Shown here: positions 33,314 to 41,558 of the stretch, piece after piece
Layout: the number at the start of each line of letters is the position of its first letter
Numbering within the stretch: the first letter of the stretch is position 1
NCBI GenBank assembly: GCA_903873295.1
Contig: CAIQNV010000045.1
Location: 1 to 60,681, forward strand
Source: an uncultured Elusimicrobia bacterium
Lineage (GTDB): Bacteria > Elusimicrobiota > Elusimicrobia > Elusimicrobiales > UBA9959
Direction of reading: 5' to 3'
Length of the DNA: 60,681 nt
The notes under the pieces: generated by a model
The model's input: only the letters and a program-made list of their open reading frames with translations
Database searches by the model: none
What the model was told of the DNA's origin: nothing
Position numbers and translations under genes: made by a program

Positions 33314-34492
33314 TTATCTGCTACACGCCGCAACTTCGCTGTCCGTAAGATAACAGGCGGGATCGGCCGCCCACATATCGCCGGTGGCCCGGAGCGCGCG
33401 CACCCGGAATCCCCCCCCGCAAACGTCTTTCCACGAGCAGGTCCCGCAGCGGCCCTTTAGAAGCGGCAGGCGGTTCCTGAGCCCGGCCAGCACGGGGTGC
33501 TTCCCTTCCGTCCAGACTTTGCTGAAGGGAGTCTGTCTTATATTTGCGATGGTCAGATCCTGCCAGAACTGGTCAGGGTGGATATTCCCCTTCCAGTCGA
33601 TGTTCGAAAGCGTTACGCCTGAGCCGTTGGCCCCGCCGCCGTTCCACTTGAGAATTTCAAGGACGGCCTTGGCGCGCTCGGGGTCTTTCTTCAGCAGCTT
33701 AAGATAAAGGTAGACGGCGTCGCAGGGATTATCTACGGTGAGGATCTCGGTGGGCTTGGGCTTTTTCGCGAGGAGCTCCGCGCGGCGGATGATCGTATCC
33801 ATGGCCTTGCGGGATTCGGCGTGGCTGAGGTCGTCGCCGCTTATTTCTCCGCCCCGCCCCGAATAAACCAGGTGGTAGAAGCAGGCCCTGGGGATCTCCT
33901 CTTTTTCGATAAAATCAAAGATCTCGTCCAGGTTCTCGGTATTGTGTTTTGTAAGGGTGAAGCGCAGGCCGGTCTTCTGGCCGGCCTCTTTAAGGTTGCG
34001 CAGGCCTTTAAGCGCGCCCTCAAAAGCCCCGTCCACGCCGCGAAATTTGTCGTTTATCGGGCCTATCCCGTCGAAAGAAATTCCGACATAGGTGATGCCC
34101 AGCGACTTTATCTTTTTAGCCATGTCCGGGGTTATCAGGGTTCCGTTAGTGGAGATGGTAACCCTTATGCCTTTGCCGGTGGCATAAGTAGCCAGCTCAA
34201 AGAAATCCGGGCGCGTAAGCGGCTCTCCGCCGGAGAAAAGCAGGGCCGAGACCCCCATGGCGCCCACGTCGTCTATCATGACCTTAGCTTCCGCGGTGGT
34301 AAGCTCGTCCTTATCCAGCTCGCCGGTAGAGTTGGCGTAGCAGTGTACGCATTTTAAATTGCAGCGCTTGGTGCTGCTCCAGACCACTATGGGCCTGCGC
34401 GCCCCCGCCGGCTCCTTGCCGCCCGCCGCTCCGTAGCGCAGTTTTACGGAAGGCGTATCGACGCCGCACCACATTTTAGTTATATCGAGCAT
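33314..34492 (-). CDS. ahbC: Radical SAM protein AhbC (12,18-didecarboxysiroheme deacetylase)
   Basis: This 392-residue radical SAM/SPASM-type enzyme should convert 12,18-didecarboxysiroheme to iron-coproporphyrin III in the siroheme-dependent haem pathway. The SAM cluster motif CNLKCVHC (C44, C48, C51), FSGGEPLTRPD and a C-terminal cysteine set (RCGTCSWKDVCGGGFR, then ACYL) for an auxiliary cluster are present. The N-terminus (MLDITKMWCG, LRYG) resembles AhbC/NirJ rather than AhbD. It lies 3 nt downstream of ahbD. NirJ, acting in haem d1 synthesis, is a close relative, but no other d1 genes are seen. Confidence 0.88.
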   Translation of the reverse strand: MLDITKMWCGVDTPSVKLRYGAAGGKEPAGARRPIVVWSSTKRCNLKCVHCYANSTGELDKDELTTAEAKVMIDDVGAMGVSALLFSGGEPLTRPDFFELATYATGKGIRVTISTNGTLITPDMAKKIKSLGITYVGISFDGIGPINDKFRGVDGAFEGALKGLRNLKEAGQKTGLRFTLTKHNTENLDEIFDFIEKEEIPRACFYHLVYSGRGGEISGDDLSHAESRKAMDTIIRRAELLAKKPKPTEILTVDNPCDAVYLYLKLLKKDPERAKAVLEILKWNGGGANGSGVTLSNIDWKGNIHPDQFWQDLTIANIRQTPFSKVWTEGKHPVLAGLRNRLPLLKGRCGTCSWKDVCGGGFRVRALRATGDMWAADPACYLTDSEVAACSR

Positions 34493-34495
34493 AAA

Positions 34496-35593
34496 TTATT
34501 TTCCTTTCTGCTTCGGCTCATACAGGCAATACGGCTCCTGGCCCATGAAGTCGCCGGTCACGCCGTAGGCGCGGGCGCGGCAGCCGCCGCAGATAACTTT
34601 GAATTCGCAGACGCCGCATTTACCTTTAAGGGCGCCGGGGTCGCTTATAGTCTTGAAAACTTCCGAGTTTTCCCAGATCTCCCGGAAGCTCTGCTTCTTC
34701 AGGTCGCCGGCGGACACCGGCAGATAGCCGCAGGGGAAAACTTCACCCTTGTGGGAAATAAAAGCGATGGCGCTGCCGGCCAGGCAGCCGCGCATCTGGG
34801 CCGTTCTGCCGGCGAACTCCGGGCTTGAGGCGGCCACTTTCTGGCGGACTATCCGGGTCTGGTGCGGCGCGCAGGTGGCCCTTATCTCCATTCCCCCGGA
34901 GGGATGATGGCTGTGGGTCGAATGGCGGGAGTGGGGCTGGCCGGCCTGCTGTGCCATAAGCCAGGTGAGGAATTCCTCATAATTTTCCGCGCCGAGGCGC
35001 ATTGCGTCGGGAAGTTCGGCCCCGCAGCCCACGGGAACCAGCAGAAAAAAATGCAGGGCATCCACACCGAGCTCGCGGGCCAGCGCCACCACCTCGTCGC
35101 GCTCGGCGACATTTTTTGTGCTTACTGAACAGTTGATCTGGGTGGAGATGCCGGCCGCCCTGAAAAGCCTGAGCGCGTTGACGGCTTTCTCGAAAGATCC
35201 TTTCTGGCCGCGGAATTCGTCGTGCGTGGCAGCGCGGGAGCCGTCCAGGCTTACCGAGATCCTGTGGGGGCCGTAGGACGCCAGCATACCCGCCATGGCC
35301 TCGTCCACCAGCGCGCCGTTGGTGGCTATGGCGAACGGTATGCCGCGCTCTTTGGCGAAGGCGAGCAGCTCGGGCAGGTCCGGACGCATAAGCGGCTCGC
35401 CGCCGGAAAAAACTACCATCGGGGGGCGGCCTTCGCCTTTAAGGGAACCTAATATGGCCTTAAATTCCGCGGTAGGGAGTTCATAAAGTTCGTCCCCCCT
35501 CTCCGGCACATTGGTCCTGCGGCAATGCACGCATTTCAGATTGCACCTGGAGGTGGTTTCCCAGAAAACAAGGCGGGGCGGATTTCTTTTCAT
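34496..35593 (-). CDS. ahbD: Radical SAM protein AhbD (haem b synthase, Fe-coproporphyrin III decarboxylase)
   Basis: This 365-residue enzyme should decarboxylate two propionates of iron-coproporphyrin III to give haem b, the last step of the Ahb pathway. The start at 35593 has an aagga ribosome binding site, and NPPRLVFWETTSRCNLKC is the usual AhbD beginning; upstream in-frame starts add residues unlike the family. SAM-cluster cysteines are C17, C21 and C24. The His-rich insertion (RHSTHSHHPSGG) and ATCAPHQTRIVRQ, then GCLAGSAIAFISHKGEVFPCGYL, are hallmarks of AhbD. A C-terminal CGVCEFKVICGGCRARA set binds a second cluster. It is co-transcribed with ahbC. Confidence 0.9.
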   Translation of the reverse strand: MKRNPPRLVFWETTSRCNLKCVHCRRTNVPERGDELYELPTAEFKAILGSLKGEGRPPMVVFSGGEPLMRPDLPELLAFAKERGIPFAIATNGALVDEAMAGMLASYGPHRISVSLDGSRAATHDEFRGQKGSFEKAVNALRLFRAAGISTQINCSVSTKNVAERDEVVALARELGVDALHFFLLVPVGCGAELPDAMRLGAENYEEFLTWLMAQQAGQPHSRHSTHSHHPSGGMEIRATCAPHQTRIVRQKVAASSPEFAGRTAQMRGCLAGSAIAFISHKGEVFPCGYLPVSAGDLKKQSFREIWENSEVFKTISDPGALKGKCGVCEFKVICGGCRARAYGVTGDFMGQEPYCLYEPKQKGK

Positions 35594-35688
35594 TTTCGTA
35601 TCCTTAGAAAACATATTAAAGTCGTGACTGCCAGGGGTTTTGCCCCGCGAACCCTGGAAGATGGAAACCCTTTCCATCTCTCCGAAAC

Positions 35689-36975
35689 TCAATAATCCAA
35701 AGCCTGTTCAGCCGCTTTCAGCGTGGCTTCAATGTCAGCGGGGCTATGCGCCGCGGAGAGGAAGCAGGTTTCGAACTGGCTGGGCGGCAGGTAAACTCCC
35801 CGCTCGGCCATGGCCCAAAAAAACTTCGCATAGAGCTTCGTATCGCAGGCGGCGGCGCCTGTCCAGTCTTTCAGCGGACCCTTGGAGAAGAAAAGGGTGA
35901 ACAGCGAGCCCGCGCGGTTAAGCGTAAGCGGCAGGCCGCTCTTCCTTATAATAAGGCGCAGGCCTTTCTCCATAGCCTGGCCGGAGGCCTCCAGCTTTTT
36001 ATAGACCCCGGGCTTGGAAAGTTTTTTGATAGCGGCGCACCCGGCCGCCATGGCGAGGGGATTGCCTGAAAGCGTGCCAGCCTGGTAAACCTTTCCCGCG
36101 GGGGAAAGCTGACTCATTATTTTCCCGCTCCCGCCGTAGGCGCCCACGGGCAGACCGCCGCCTATTATTTTCCCCAGAGTGGTAAGGTCGGGCTTTATGC
36201 CGTACAGGCCCTGGGCCCCGCCGAAGCCGACGCGGAAGCCAGTGATAACTTCATCGAAAATAAGCAGCGACCCGCTCTTGGTGCAGGCCTTCCTGAGCGC
36301 CTGGAGAAAACCCGGCTCCGGAAGAACAAGCCCCATGTTGGCGGCTATAGGCTCCACTATAACGCAGGCGACTTCTTTGCCATTGCGCTTCATATACGCC
36401 AAAAAGCCTTCGCTATCATTATACTCGAGAGAGACAGTATTGCGCGCGAACGCTGCCGGCACGCCGGGGCTGGAGGGAGCGCCGAAAGTGGCGGCGCCCG
36501 ACCCCGCTTTCACCAGCAGAGAATCGGCGTGGCCGTGGTAGCAGCCGGTAAATTTAACTATCTTGTCCCGCCCGGTGCAGCCGCGGGCCAGCCTTATGGC
36601 GCTCATCACGGCCTCGGTGCCGGAAGAGACGAACCGCAGTTTTTCTATCGAAGGCAGGGCTTTCTTTATCATCTCCGCCAGCACGGCTTCGGCCCCGGTG
36701 GGGGCTCCGTAGGAAGTGCCCTTTGGCACAGCCGCCAGAAGCGCCGTCTGTATATCGGTATCCGCGTGCCCGTGTATCATGACGCCCCAGGACATGACAT
36801 AATCCAGGTAGGAGTTGCCGTCCACGTCGGAGAGCCGCGGGCCCTTGGCCGACTTTATGAACAGCGGCGAGCCGCCCACGGCGTTAAAGGCCCTCACCGG
36901 GCTGTTCACTCCGCCGGCCAGATGTTTAAGCGAATAATCCCACAGTTTTTTAGATCCGGAGGTTTTCAGTTTCAT
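35689..36975 (-). CDS. hemL: Glutamate-1-semialdehyde 2,1-aminomutase
   Basis: This 428-residue PLP-dependent aminotransferase-class enzyme makes 5-aminolevulinate from glutamate-1-semialdehyde, the product of HemA. Clear motifs are NSPVRAF near the N-terminus, SSGTEAVMSAIRLARGCTGR, the FDEVITGFRVG aspartate that contacts the PLP ring, and the PLP-lysine segment TTLGKIIGGGLPVGAYGG. Length is standard for the family. It lies 3 nt downstream of ahbB. With the HemA part of the fusion at 17.8 kb, it completes the C5 route to aminolevulinate. Confidence 0.95.
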   Translation of the reverse strand: MKLKTSGSKKLWDYSLKHLAGGVNSPVRAFNAVGGSPLFIKSAKGPRLSDVDGNSYLDYVMSWGVMIHGHADTDIQTALLAAVPKGTSYGAPTGAEAVLAEMIKKALPSIEKLRFVSSGTEAVMSAIRLARGCTGRDKIVKFTGCYHGHADSLLVKAGSGAATFGAPSSPGVPAAFARNTVSLEYNDSEGFLAYMKRNGKEVACVIVEPIAANMGLVLPEPGFLQALRKACTKSGSLLIFDEVITGFRVGFGGAQGLYGIKPDLTTLGKIIGGGLPVGAYGGSGKIMSQLSPAGKVYQAGTLSGNPLAMAAGCAAIKKLSKPGVYKKLEASGQAMEKGLRLIIRKSGLPLTLNRAGSLFTLFFSKGPLKDWTGAAACDTKLYAKFFWAMAERGVYLPPSQFETCFLSAAHSPADIEATLKAAEQALDY

Positions 36976-36978
36976 AAA

Positions 36979-37437
36979 TTAAAAATAAACCATGCTGGTT
37001 TTCTTGAATTCCCTGAGGCTTTCAAGGATCTTATATTCCTTCGCTCCGGTCTTTTTAACAAGCCCGCCCACTACTTTAAGTATTTCCGCGCGGCTGCGGC
37101 CGTGGATCATGGTATAAAGATTGTAGGGCCAGCCCGGGCGCGTAAGGCGCTGGTAGCAGTGGCTTATGGCCGGGGAAGCGGCCGCGGTTTTTCCGAAGGA
37201 AACCGCGCGGCCTGCCGGCAGCTTCCAGGCGACCATGGCGTTGGCTGAATAGCCGGCGCGCTTGTGCCTGACTATGGCCCGGATAGACCGCAACACCCCG
37301 CCGGCCTTAAGCGTTGCCACCGCGGCAATAAATTTTTCTTCCGGCAGGCCCAGCCCGGCGGCTATTTTTCTAAAAGGAGCGGGCACCAGCGGGATATTAC
37401 CCTGCAGCGCGCGGACGATGGACGGCTCTATTTTCAT
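36979..37437 (-). CDS. ahbB: Siroheme decarboxylase subunit AhbB
   Basis: This 152-residue Lrp/AsnC-type protein acts as an enzyme rather than a classical regulator. With AhbA it removes two acetate carboxyls from siroheme to give 12,18-didecarboxysiroheme. AhbB-type signature segments are RHKRAGYSANAMVAWKLP and SHCYQRLTRPGWPYNLYTMIHG, in which histidine and arginine residues bind the tetrapyrrole. It overlaps ahbA by 4 nt. NirDLGH proteins of haem d1 synthesis are relatives; the neighbouring ahbC and ahbD favour the haem b pathway. Confidence 0.9.
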   Translation of the reverse strand: MKIEPSIVRALQGNIPLVPAPFRKIAAGLGLPEEKFIAAVATLKAGGVLRSIRAIVRHKRAGYSANAMVAWKLPAGRAVSFGKTAAASPAISHCYQRLTRPGWPYNLYTMIHGRSRAEILKVVGGLVKKTGAKEYKILESLREFKKTSMVYF

Positions 37438-37886
37438 ATCGGGAACATCGTTTTTATCTTGAACATTTTTTTAACGGGAAAGGAATAACAGCTCTCCACT
37501 CCGGGCAGGCGCCGGAAAGCGGCTATTTTTTTATTCACTCCGGCCATGGTCCCGCGGACGCCGAGGGTGAACCAGAGGTTCAGCTCCCCCTCTCTTTCAT
37601 AGCAGTGGGTAACGCCCGGGAACTTTGAAATTTCTTTGGCGACGGAGACAAGGCTGGCGGGCTTCACGCGCATGCCGGCGAGGGTAGAGGAGAAACCGAG
37701 CTTGCGGGTCTCGAAGCTGCCGCCTATCCTGCGGACTACTCCTTTTTTCTTATAAGCTTTTAAAATGCGCAGGACATCGGCCTCGGAAACTCCGATATTT
37801 GCGCCCAAGGCCGCGAAAGGGCGGCTGACGGCGGGAATATCCGCCTGGGCCGCGTCCAGGACCAGTTTGTCTATTCTCTTAACCAT
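37434..37886 (-). CDS. ahbA: Siroheme decarboxylase subunit AhbA
   Basis: This 150-residue partner of AhbB has an N-terminal winged-helix and a C-terminal RAM-like ferredoxin-fold domain. AhbA-type segments are RRIGGSFETRKLGFSSTLAGMRV and PGVTHCYEREGELNLWFTLG. It overlaps hemB by 16 nt and ahbB by 4 nt, so expression is tightly coupled. The two subunits are clearly paralogs but differ in the substrate-binding loops, as in known AhbAB heterodimers. Confidence 0.9.
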   Translation of the reverse strand: MVKRIDKLVLDAAQADIPAVSRPFAALGANIGVSEADVLRILKAYKKKGVVRRIGGSFETRKLGFSSTLAGMRVKPASLVSVAKEISKFPGVTHCYEREGELNLWFTLGVRGTMAGVNKKIAAFRRLPGVESCYSFPVKKMFKIKTMFPI

Positions 37887-38857
37887 TCCGCGGCTTCCTT
37901 GGCGTGGTAAGTGATTATCATGTCGGCGCCGGCCCTCTTTATCGAAGTGAGTATTTCAAGGACCATGGCTTTTTCGTTTATCAGGCCCTTCTGCGCCGCT
38001 ATCTTTACCATTGAATACTCGCCGCTTACATTGTAAGCCGCGGTAGGGAACTGGAATTTATCTTTTATCGCGCGCAAGATGTCCAGGTAGGCCAGCGCGG
38101 GCTTTACCATGACGATATCCGCGCCCTGCATAATATCCAGCTCCACCTCGCGCAGGGCTTCGAGATAATTAGCCGGGTCCATCTGGTAAGTTTTCCTGTC
38201 GCCGAACTGCGGGGCGGACTGCGCCGCTTCGCGGAAAGGCCCGTAAAAAGCCGAAGAGTATTTGGCGGCGTAGGAAAGTATGCCGGTCTGCTGGAAGCCC
38301 GAAGCGTCAAGAGCTTTCCTTATCGCTCCCACGCGGTTATCCATCATGTCCGACGGAGCCACAAAATCCGCGCCGGCACCGGCGTGAACAAGAGCCTCTT
38401 TTACCAGCAGCTCAAGAGTGAGGTCGTTATCCACCAGCGCATGGCCGCCGCAATTCTTAACCACGCCGCAGTGCCCGTGGCTGGTGTACTCGCAAAGGCA
38501 GACGTCGGTTATTACTGCCATTTCCGGCACGGCCTTTTTAATCAGCCTGACGGCTTCCGGCACGGGCCCTTTAGGGTTATAGGCTTCTTTGCCGAGCGGG
38601 TCTTTCTTCGAGGGCAGGCCGAACAGGAGCACCGCATTTATCCCTAAGTCGCGGCAACGCCCGGCCTCGGCCGCCGCCTCGTCGGCCGAAAGATGGAAGC
38701 AGCCCGGCATCGAAGAGATCTCTTTCTTGAATTTTTTACCGGGGACTACGAACAGAGGGTAAACGAGGTTATCGGCGACTACGCGGGTCTCCCTGAACAT
38801 ATCGCGGGCCCACTTCAGATTCCTGAGTCTGCGCGGCCTGGCTGAATCGGAAATCAT
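37871..38857 (-). CDS. hemB: Delta-aminolevulinic acid dehydratase (porphobilinogen synthase)
   Basis: This 328-residue HemB condenses two aminolevulinate molecules to porphobilinogen. Motifs are VCLCEYTSHGHCGVV (metal-site cysteines, so probably zinc-type), DFVAPSDMMDNRVGAIR with the first active-site region, and VMVKPALAYLDILR with the Schiff-base lysine. Length is normal. It sits between the cobA-hemD fusion and ahbA in the tetrapyrrole operon. Confidence 0.96.
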   Translation of the reverse strand: MISDSARPRRLRNLKWARDMFRETRVVADNLVYPLFVVPGKKFKKEISSMPGCFHLSADEAAAEAGRCRDLGINAVLLFGLPSKKDPLGKEAYNPKGPVPEAVRLIKKAVPEMAVITDVCLCEYTSHGHCGVVKNCGGHALVDNDLTLELLVKEALVHAGAGADFVAPSDMMDNRVGAIRKALDASGFQQTGILSYAAKYSSAFYGPFREAAQSAPQFGDRKTYQMDPANYLEALREVELDIMQGADIVMVKPALAYLDILRAIKDKFQFPTAAYNVSGEYSMVKIAAQKGLINEKAMVLEILTSIKRAGADMIITYHAKEAAEWLRE

Positions 38858-38879
38858 GAGGTCTTCTCCTGTCCTGCTC

Positions 38880-40388
38880 TTAGCGCTTCTTAAAATACTT
38901 CAAGGCCCCTTCCACCAGGCCGGGGATAGTATATTCCTTCGCTTCGAAATCAGGCTTAAACCCCGCGGCCTTTAAAGTGCCGGAAGTAACGGGCCCTATG
39001 CTGCCTATAGCCACGCCTTTAAGAAGCTTCTTATCGGCGCCTTTGAAACTCTCCAGGAACCCGGTGACCGTTGAGGAGCTGGTGAAAGTGATAAGGCTCA
39101 CGGTTCCTTCCTCCAGGTGACGGCACAGTTCCGGGAGATTGCCCCTGTCCGGCAGCGTATTATAGGTCGGGATCTCGGTCACCAGAGCGCCGGCCTTTTT
39201 AAGCCCGGCATTAAGCATATCTCTGGCAGCGGCGGCCCTGGGCAGGAGTATTTTCAGCCCTTTCACTTTGCCCAGCGCTTTTAAAATTTCCTCGGAGACA
39301 TATTTCCCGGGGACGAGGTCCGCCTCTACGCCCCTGGCCCGCAGCGCTTCCGCCGTGGCAGGGCCGATAGCCACAACTTTCGCGCTTCCGAAGCGGCGCG
39401 CGTCCAGGCCCAGCTTTTTCAGGCGGTTAAAAAAAACTTCAACGCCGTTAGTGCTGGTAAAGATCACCCAGTTATAACCGCCAAGCCCCTTTATCTCTTT
39501 GTCCAGAGCCGGGAAGGATTTGAGCTGCTCTATTTTTATGGAAGGGAAAATTACCACTTCGGCCCCAAGGTCGGAAAGTTGACGGGCCAGGGCGCTGGCC
39601 TGCTCCCTTGAGCGGGTCACCACTATTTTTTTGCCGAAAAGCGGCCTTTTCTCGAACCAGGCCAGCTTCTCGCGCAGGCCGGCCACTCCGCCCACTACTG
39701 TCACGGCGGGAGCTTTAATATTTGCCTTCCCGGCGAGTTCCGCTATATTGGAAAGTTTGCCTGAAAGCGATCTCTGCCGCGGCGTTGTTCCGTTGGAAAC
39801 GATAGCGGCCGGCGTTGAGCCGGAAAGCCCGGCGGCCATAAGTTTTGCGGAAATAACAGGGAGGCTGGAAACGCCCATCAGGAACACTATAGTCCCCCCG
39901 CCGGAAGCGAGGCTGGCCCAGGGCAGGTTAAGCTCCCCGTCCTTCTTCATATGCCCGGTGACGAAGGTCACCATGGGGGCGAAGGAGCGGTCGGTGACCG
40001 GGATGCCGGCGTAAGCAGGAGCCGCCACGGCCGAGCTGACTCCGGGCACTATCTCAAAAGGTATTTTAGCGGCCGCCAGCTCTCTCGCCTCTTCGCCGCC
40101 GCGGCCGAAGATGAAGGGATCCCCGCCTTTCAGGCGTACCACCGTCCCGCCCTTGCGGCCGAGGCGGACCAGAAGGCCGTTTATTTCCTCCTGCTCAAGA
40201 GCGTGAACGGCGCCTCTTTTCCCCACATAAATTTTTTTCGCCACGCCGGGAGCCAGGGCAAGCAGGTCCGCATTGGCCAGCGCGTCATAAACGACGTAGT
40301 CGGCGACGCGCAGGCACTCCGCGCCTTTTATGGTCAGCAGGCCGGCATCGCCGGGTCCGGCTCCCACAAGGTATACTTTGCCTTTCAT
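38880..40388 (-). CDS. cobA-hemD: Uroporphyrinogen-III C-methyltransferase / uroporphyrinogen-III synthase fusion (CobA-HemD)
   Basis: This 502-residue bifunctional protein starts at the ATG at 40388 (aaaggg ribosome binding site). Residues ~1-245 are the SAM-dependent methyltransferase CobA/SUMT: VYLVGAGPGDAGLLT, VVRLKGGDPFIFGRGGEE, EIVPGVSSAVAAPAYAGIP. It makes precorrin-2 from uroporphyrinogen III. Residues ~255-502 are HemD, which closes and isomerises hydroxymethylbilane (KKIVVTRSREQASALARQL; FTSTNGVEVFF; LITFTSSSTVTGFL). CobA-HemD fusions are known in several phyla. It links the common steps to siroheme and lies between the precorrin-2 dehydrogenase gene and hemB. Confidence 0.93.
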   Translation of the reverse strand: MKGKVYLVGAGPGDAGLLTIKGAECLRVADYVVYDALANADLLALAPGVAKKIYVGKRGAVHALEQEEINGLLVRLGRKGGTVVRLKGGDPFIFGRGGEEARELAAAKIPFEIVPGVSSAVAAPAYAGIPVTDRSFAPMVTFVTGHMKKDGELNLPWASLASGGGTIVFLMGVSSLPVISAKLMAAGLSGSTPAAIVSNGTTPRQRSLSGKLSNIAELAGKANIKAPAVTVVGGVAGLREKLAWFEKRPLFGKKIVVTRSREQASALARQLSDLGAEVVIFPSIKIEQLKSFPALDKEIKGLGGYNWVIFTSTNGVEVFFNRLKKLGLDARRFGSAKVVAIGPATAEALRARGVEADLVPGKYVSEEILKALGKVKGLKILLPRAAAARDMLNAGLKKAGALVTEIPTYNTLPDRGNLPELCRHLEEGTVSLITFTSSSTVTGFLESFKGADKKLLKGVAIGSIGPVTSGTLKAAGFKPDFEAKEYTIPGLVEGALKYFKKR

Positions 40389-40407
40389 ATTTCCCTTTGG
40401 AACCAGG

Positions 40408-40462
40408 ATAAGGATCAAGCAATAAGAATTATAACTTACTTTCCACTTGCCACTTAATCCTT
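40408..40462. repeat. TAAG-rich imperfect inverted repeat, copy C
   Basis: aaggatcaag (to 40419) faces cttaatcctt (from 40453) around reiterated TAAG/AAGTGG units. In - strand RNA the C/A mismatch becomes a G-U pair. It fills the gap between the precorrin-2 dehydrogenase stop and the cobA-hemD start. Confidence 0.45.
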
Positions 40463-40470
40463 ACGACTTA

Positions 40471-41013
40471 CTATATTTTCCTTAGAAGTTTAAAGTAGGC
40501 TTTCTTATCTGACGATGATTTTGAGGCCAGCATTTTTATCCGCAGTCTCCGCAGAGCCTCCACTTTTTTCCCGAAGGCGCCGCCGTAGGTCCTGCCGAGT
40601 TGAACGCGTATTTTTTTAGCCAGCGCGGGACTGGCGCCGCCGGTCGAGACGGCGATGGTCAGCGCCCCGTTCCTGAAAACAGCCGGCACGATAAAATTGC
40701 ACAGGGCCGGCCTGTCCACCACGTTCACCAGCGCCCCGCTCTTCGCCGCAGCCTCTCCGACCAAAGCGTTAAGCTCCTCGGAATCGGTGGAGCAGACCAC
40801 CAGGGCGGCGCCCTTCAGGTCGGACAGCCTGAACTTTCTCCTGAAAAATTTAATTATTCCTTTTTTACCGAGCCCGGAGAAACCCGGATGTAAAAGGGGA
40901 GCCACGACCTTGACTTCGGTGGCGCCGGAGCTCAGCAGCGTTTCCGTTTTGCGGAACGCCACCTCGCCGCCGCCTACCACAAGGCATGGCTTCCCCTTGA
41001 TGTCCAGGAACAC
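40471..41013 (-). CDS. Precorrin-2 dehydrogenase (CysG N-terminal/Met8-like), possibly also ferrochelatase
   Basis: This ~180-residue protein oxidises precorrin-2 to sirohydrochlorin and, if Met8-like, may insert iron to form siroheme. The N-terminus FLDIKGKPCLVVGGGEVAFRK is the NAD-binding start of the family, and NVVDRPALCNFIVPAVFRNG and STGGASPALAKKIR follow. The family usually starts a few residues earlier with a (Y)(L)P-(I/V)FLDL segment, and the in-frame upstream codons do read LYPVFLDIKG. The GTG at 41013 may therefore not be the true start; no clear Shine-Dalgarno helps. No separate CbiK/SirB-type chelatase is seen in this window. Confidence 0.85.
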   Translation of the reverse strand: MFLDIKGKPCLVVGGGEVAFRKTETLLSSGATEVKVVAPLLHPGFSGLGKKGIIKFFRRKFRLSDLKGAALVVCSTDSEELNALVGEAAAKSGALVNVVDRPALCNFIVPAVFRNGALTIAVSTGGASPALAKKIRVQLGRTYGGAFGKKVEALRRLRIKMLASKSSSDKKAYFKLLRKI

Positions 41014-41030
41014 CGGGTATAAAAAGGTTT

Positions 41031-41504
41031 TTATGGCTTAGCTTCCTCTTTCTTTTCTTCCGTCGCGGCGCCTTTTTTCCTGTTCACATCCACGTGGGGG
41101 CTGTGGCATTCCCGGCAGTCTATTCCTTTGCCGTTTATGGTCTTTTTCTTTTCAGGCATAGGAGCCTTCATGTGAATGCTTCCGGCTCCGTGGCAGGCTT
41201 CGCACTGCACGTTGGCCAGCTTCGGGGTTTTCTCCATGGATTCGAAACCGCCGGTCTTGCCGAAACCCGTAACATGGCATTTCACGCATTCCGGATTTTT
41301 CTGCTCTTCGGCCGAAAGCGCTTCTATCGCCTTCGAATGTTTCATCTTCATCCAGGTGCCGTGCTGTTTTACATGGCACATCTTGCACTTATCCGCTCCG
41401 AGGTAGGTAGCCTCGCCCGCGGGAGCGACCGGGGCGTCCTGGGCGATAACCAGCCCGGCGATGCCCAAAAGCGCCAGACCGCACAGCAATGAGCTTAATT
41501 TCAT
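41031..41504 (-). CDS. Small tetrahaem cytochrome c (c554-like)
   Basis: This 157-residue exported protein has a signal peptide (SLLCGLALLGIAGLVIA) and four haem sites: CKMCH, CVKCH, CEACH, CRECH. The order YLGADKCKMCHVKQHGTWMKMKHSKA, then CVKCHVTGFG and CEACHGAGSIH, resembles the cytochrome c554 family of soluble periplasmic electron carriers. It has an aaggag ribosome binding site. Its position between the complex I genes (54 nt downstream of nuoN) and the haem genes suggests it is read with both. It may shuttle electrons between inner-membrane cytochromes and the decahaem protein; that is inference. Confidence 0.85.
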   Translation of the reverse strand: MKLSSLLCGLALLGIAGLVIAQDAPVAPAGEATYLGADKCKMCHVKQHGTWMKMKHSKAIEALSAEEQKNPECVKCHVTGFGKTGGFESMEKTPKLANVQCEACHGAGSIHMKAPMPEKKKTINGKGIDCRECHSPHVDVNRKKGAATEEKKEEAKP

Positions 41505-41558
41505 TTTTTCTCCTTATAGATCCCGCTTCAAACTTAAAATTTTAACGCCGGCCGCGCC

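Noticed and set aside
33314-34492. NirJ of haem d1 biosynthesis
   Set aside because: No nirS, nirF, nirN or nirE context is present, and ahbD, ahbA and ahbB adjoin, so AhbC is the better call.
36979-37886. Two Lrp/AsnC-type transcription regulators
   Set aside because: Tetrapyrrole-binding signature segments and overlap with hemB, hemL, ahbD and ahbC identify them as the siroheme decarboxylase subunits AhbA and AhbB.
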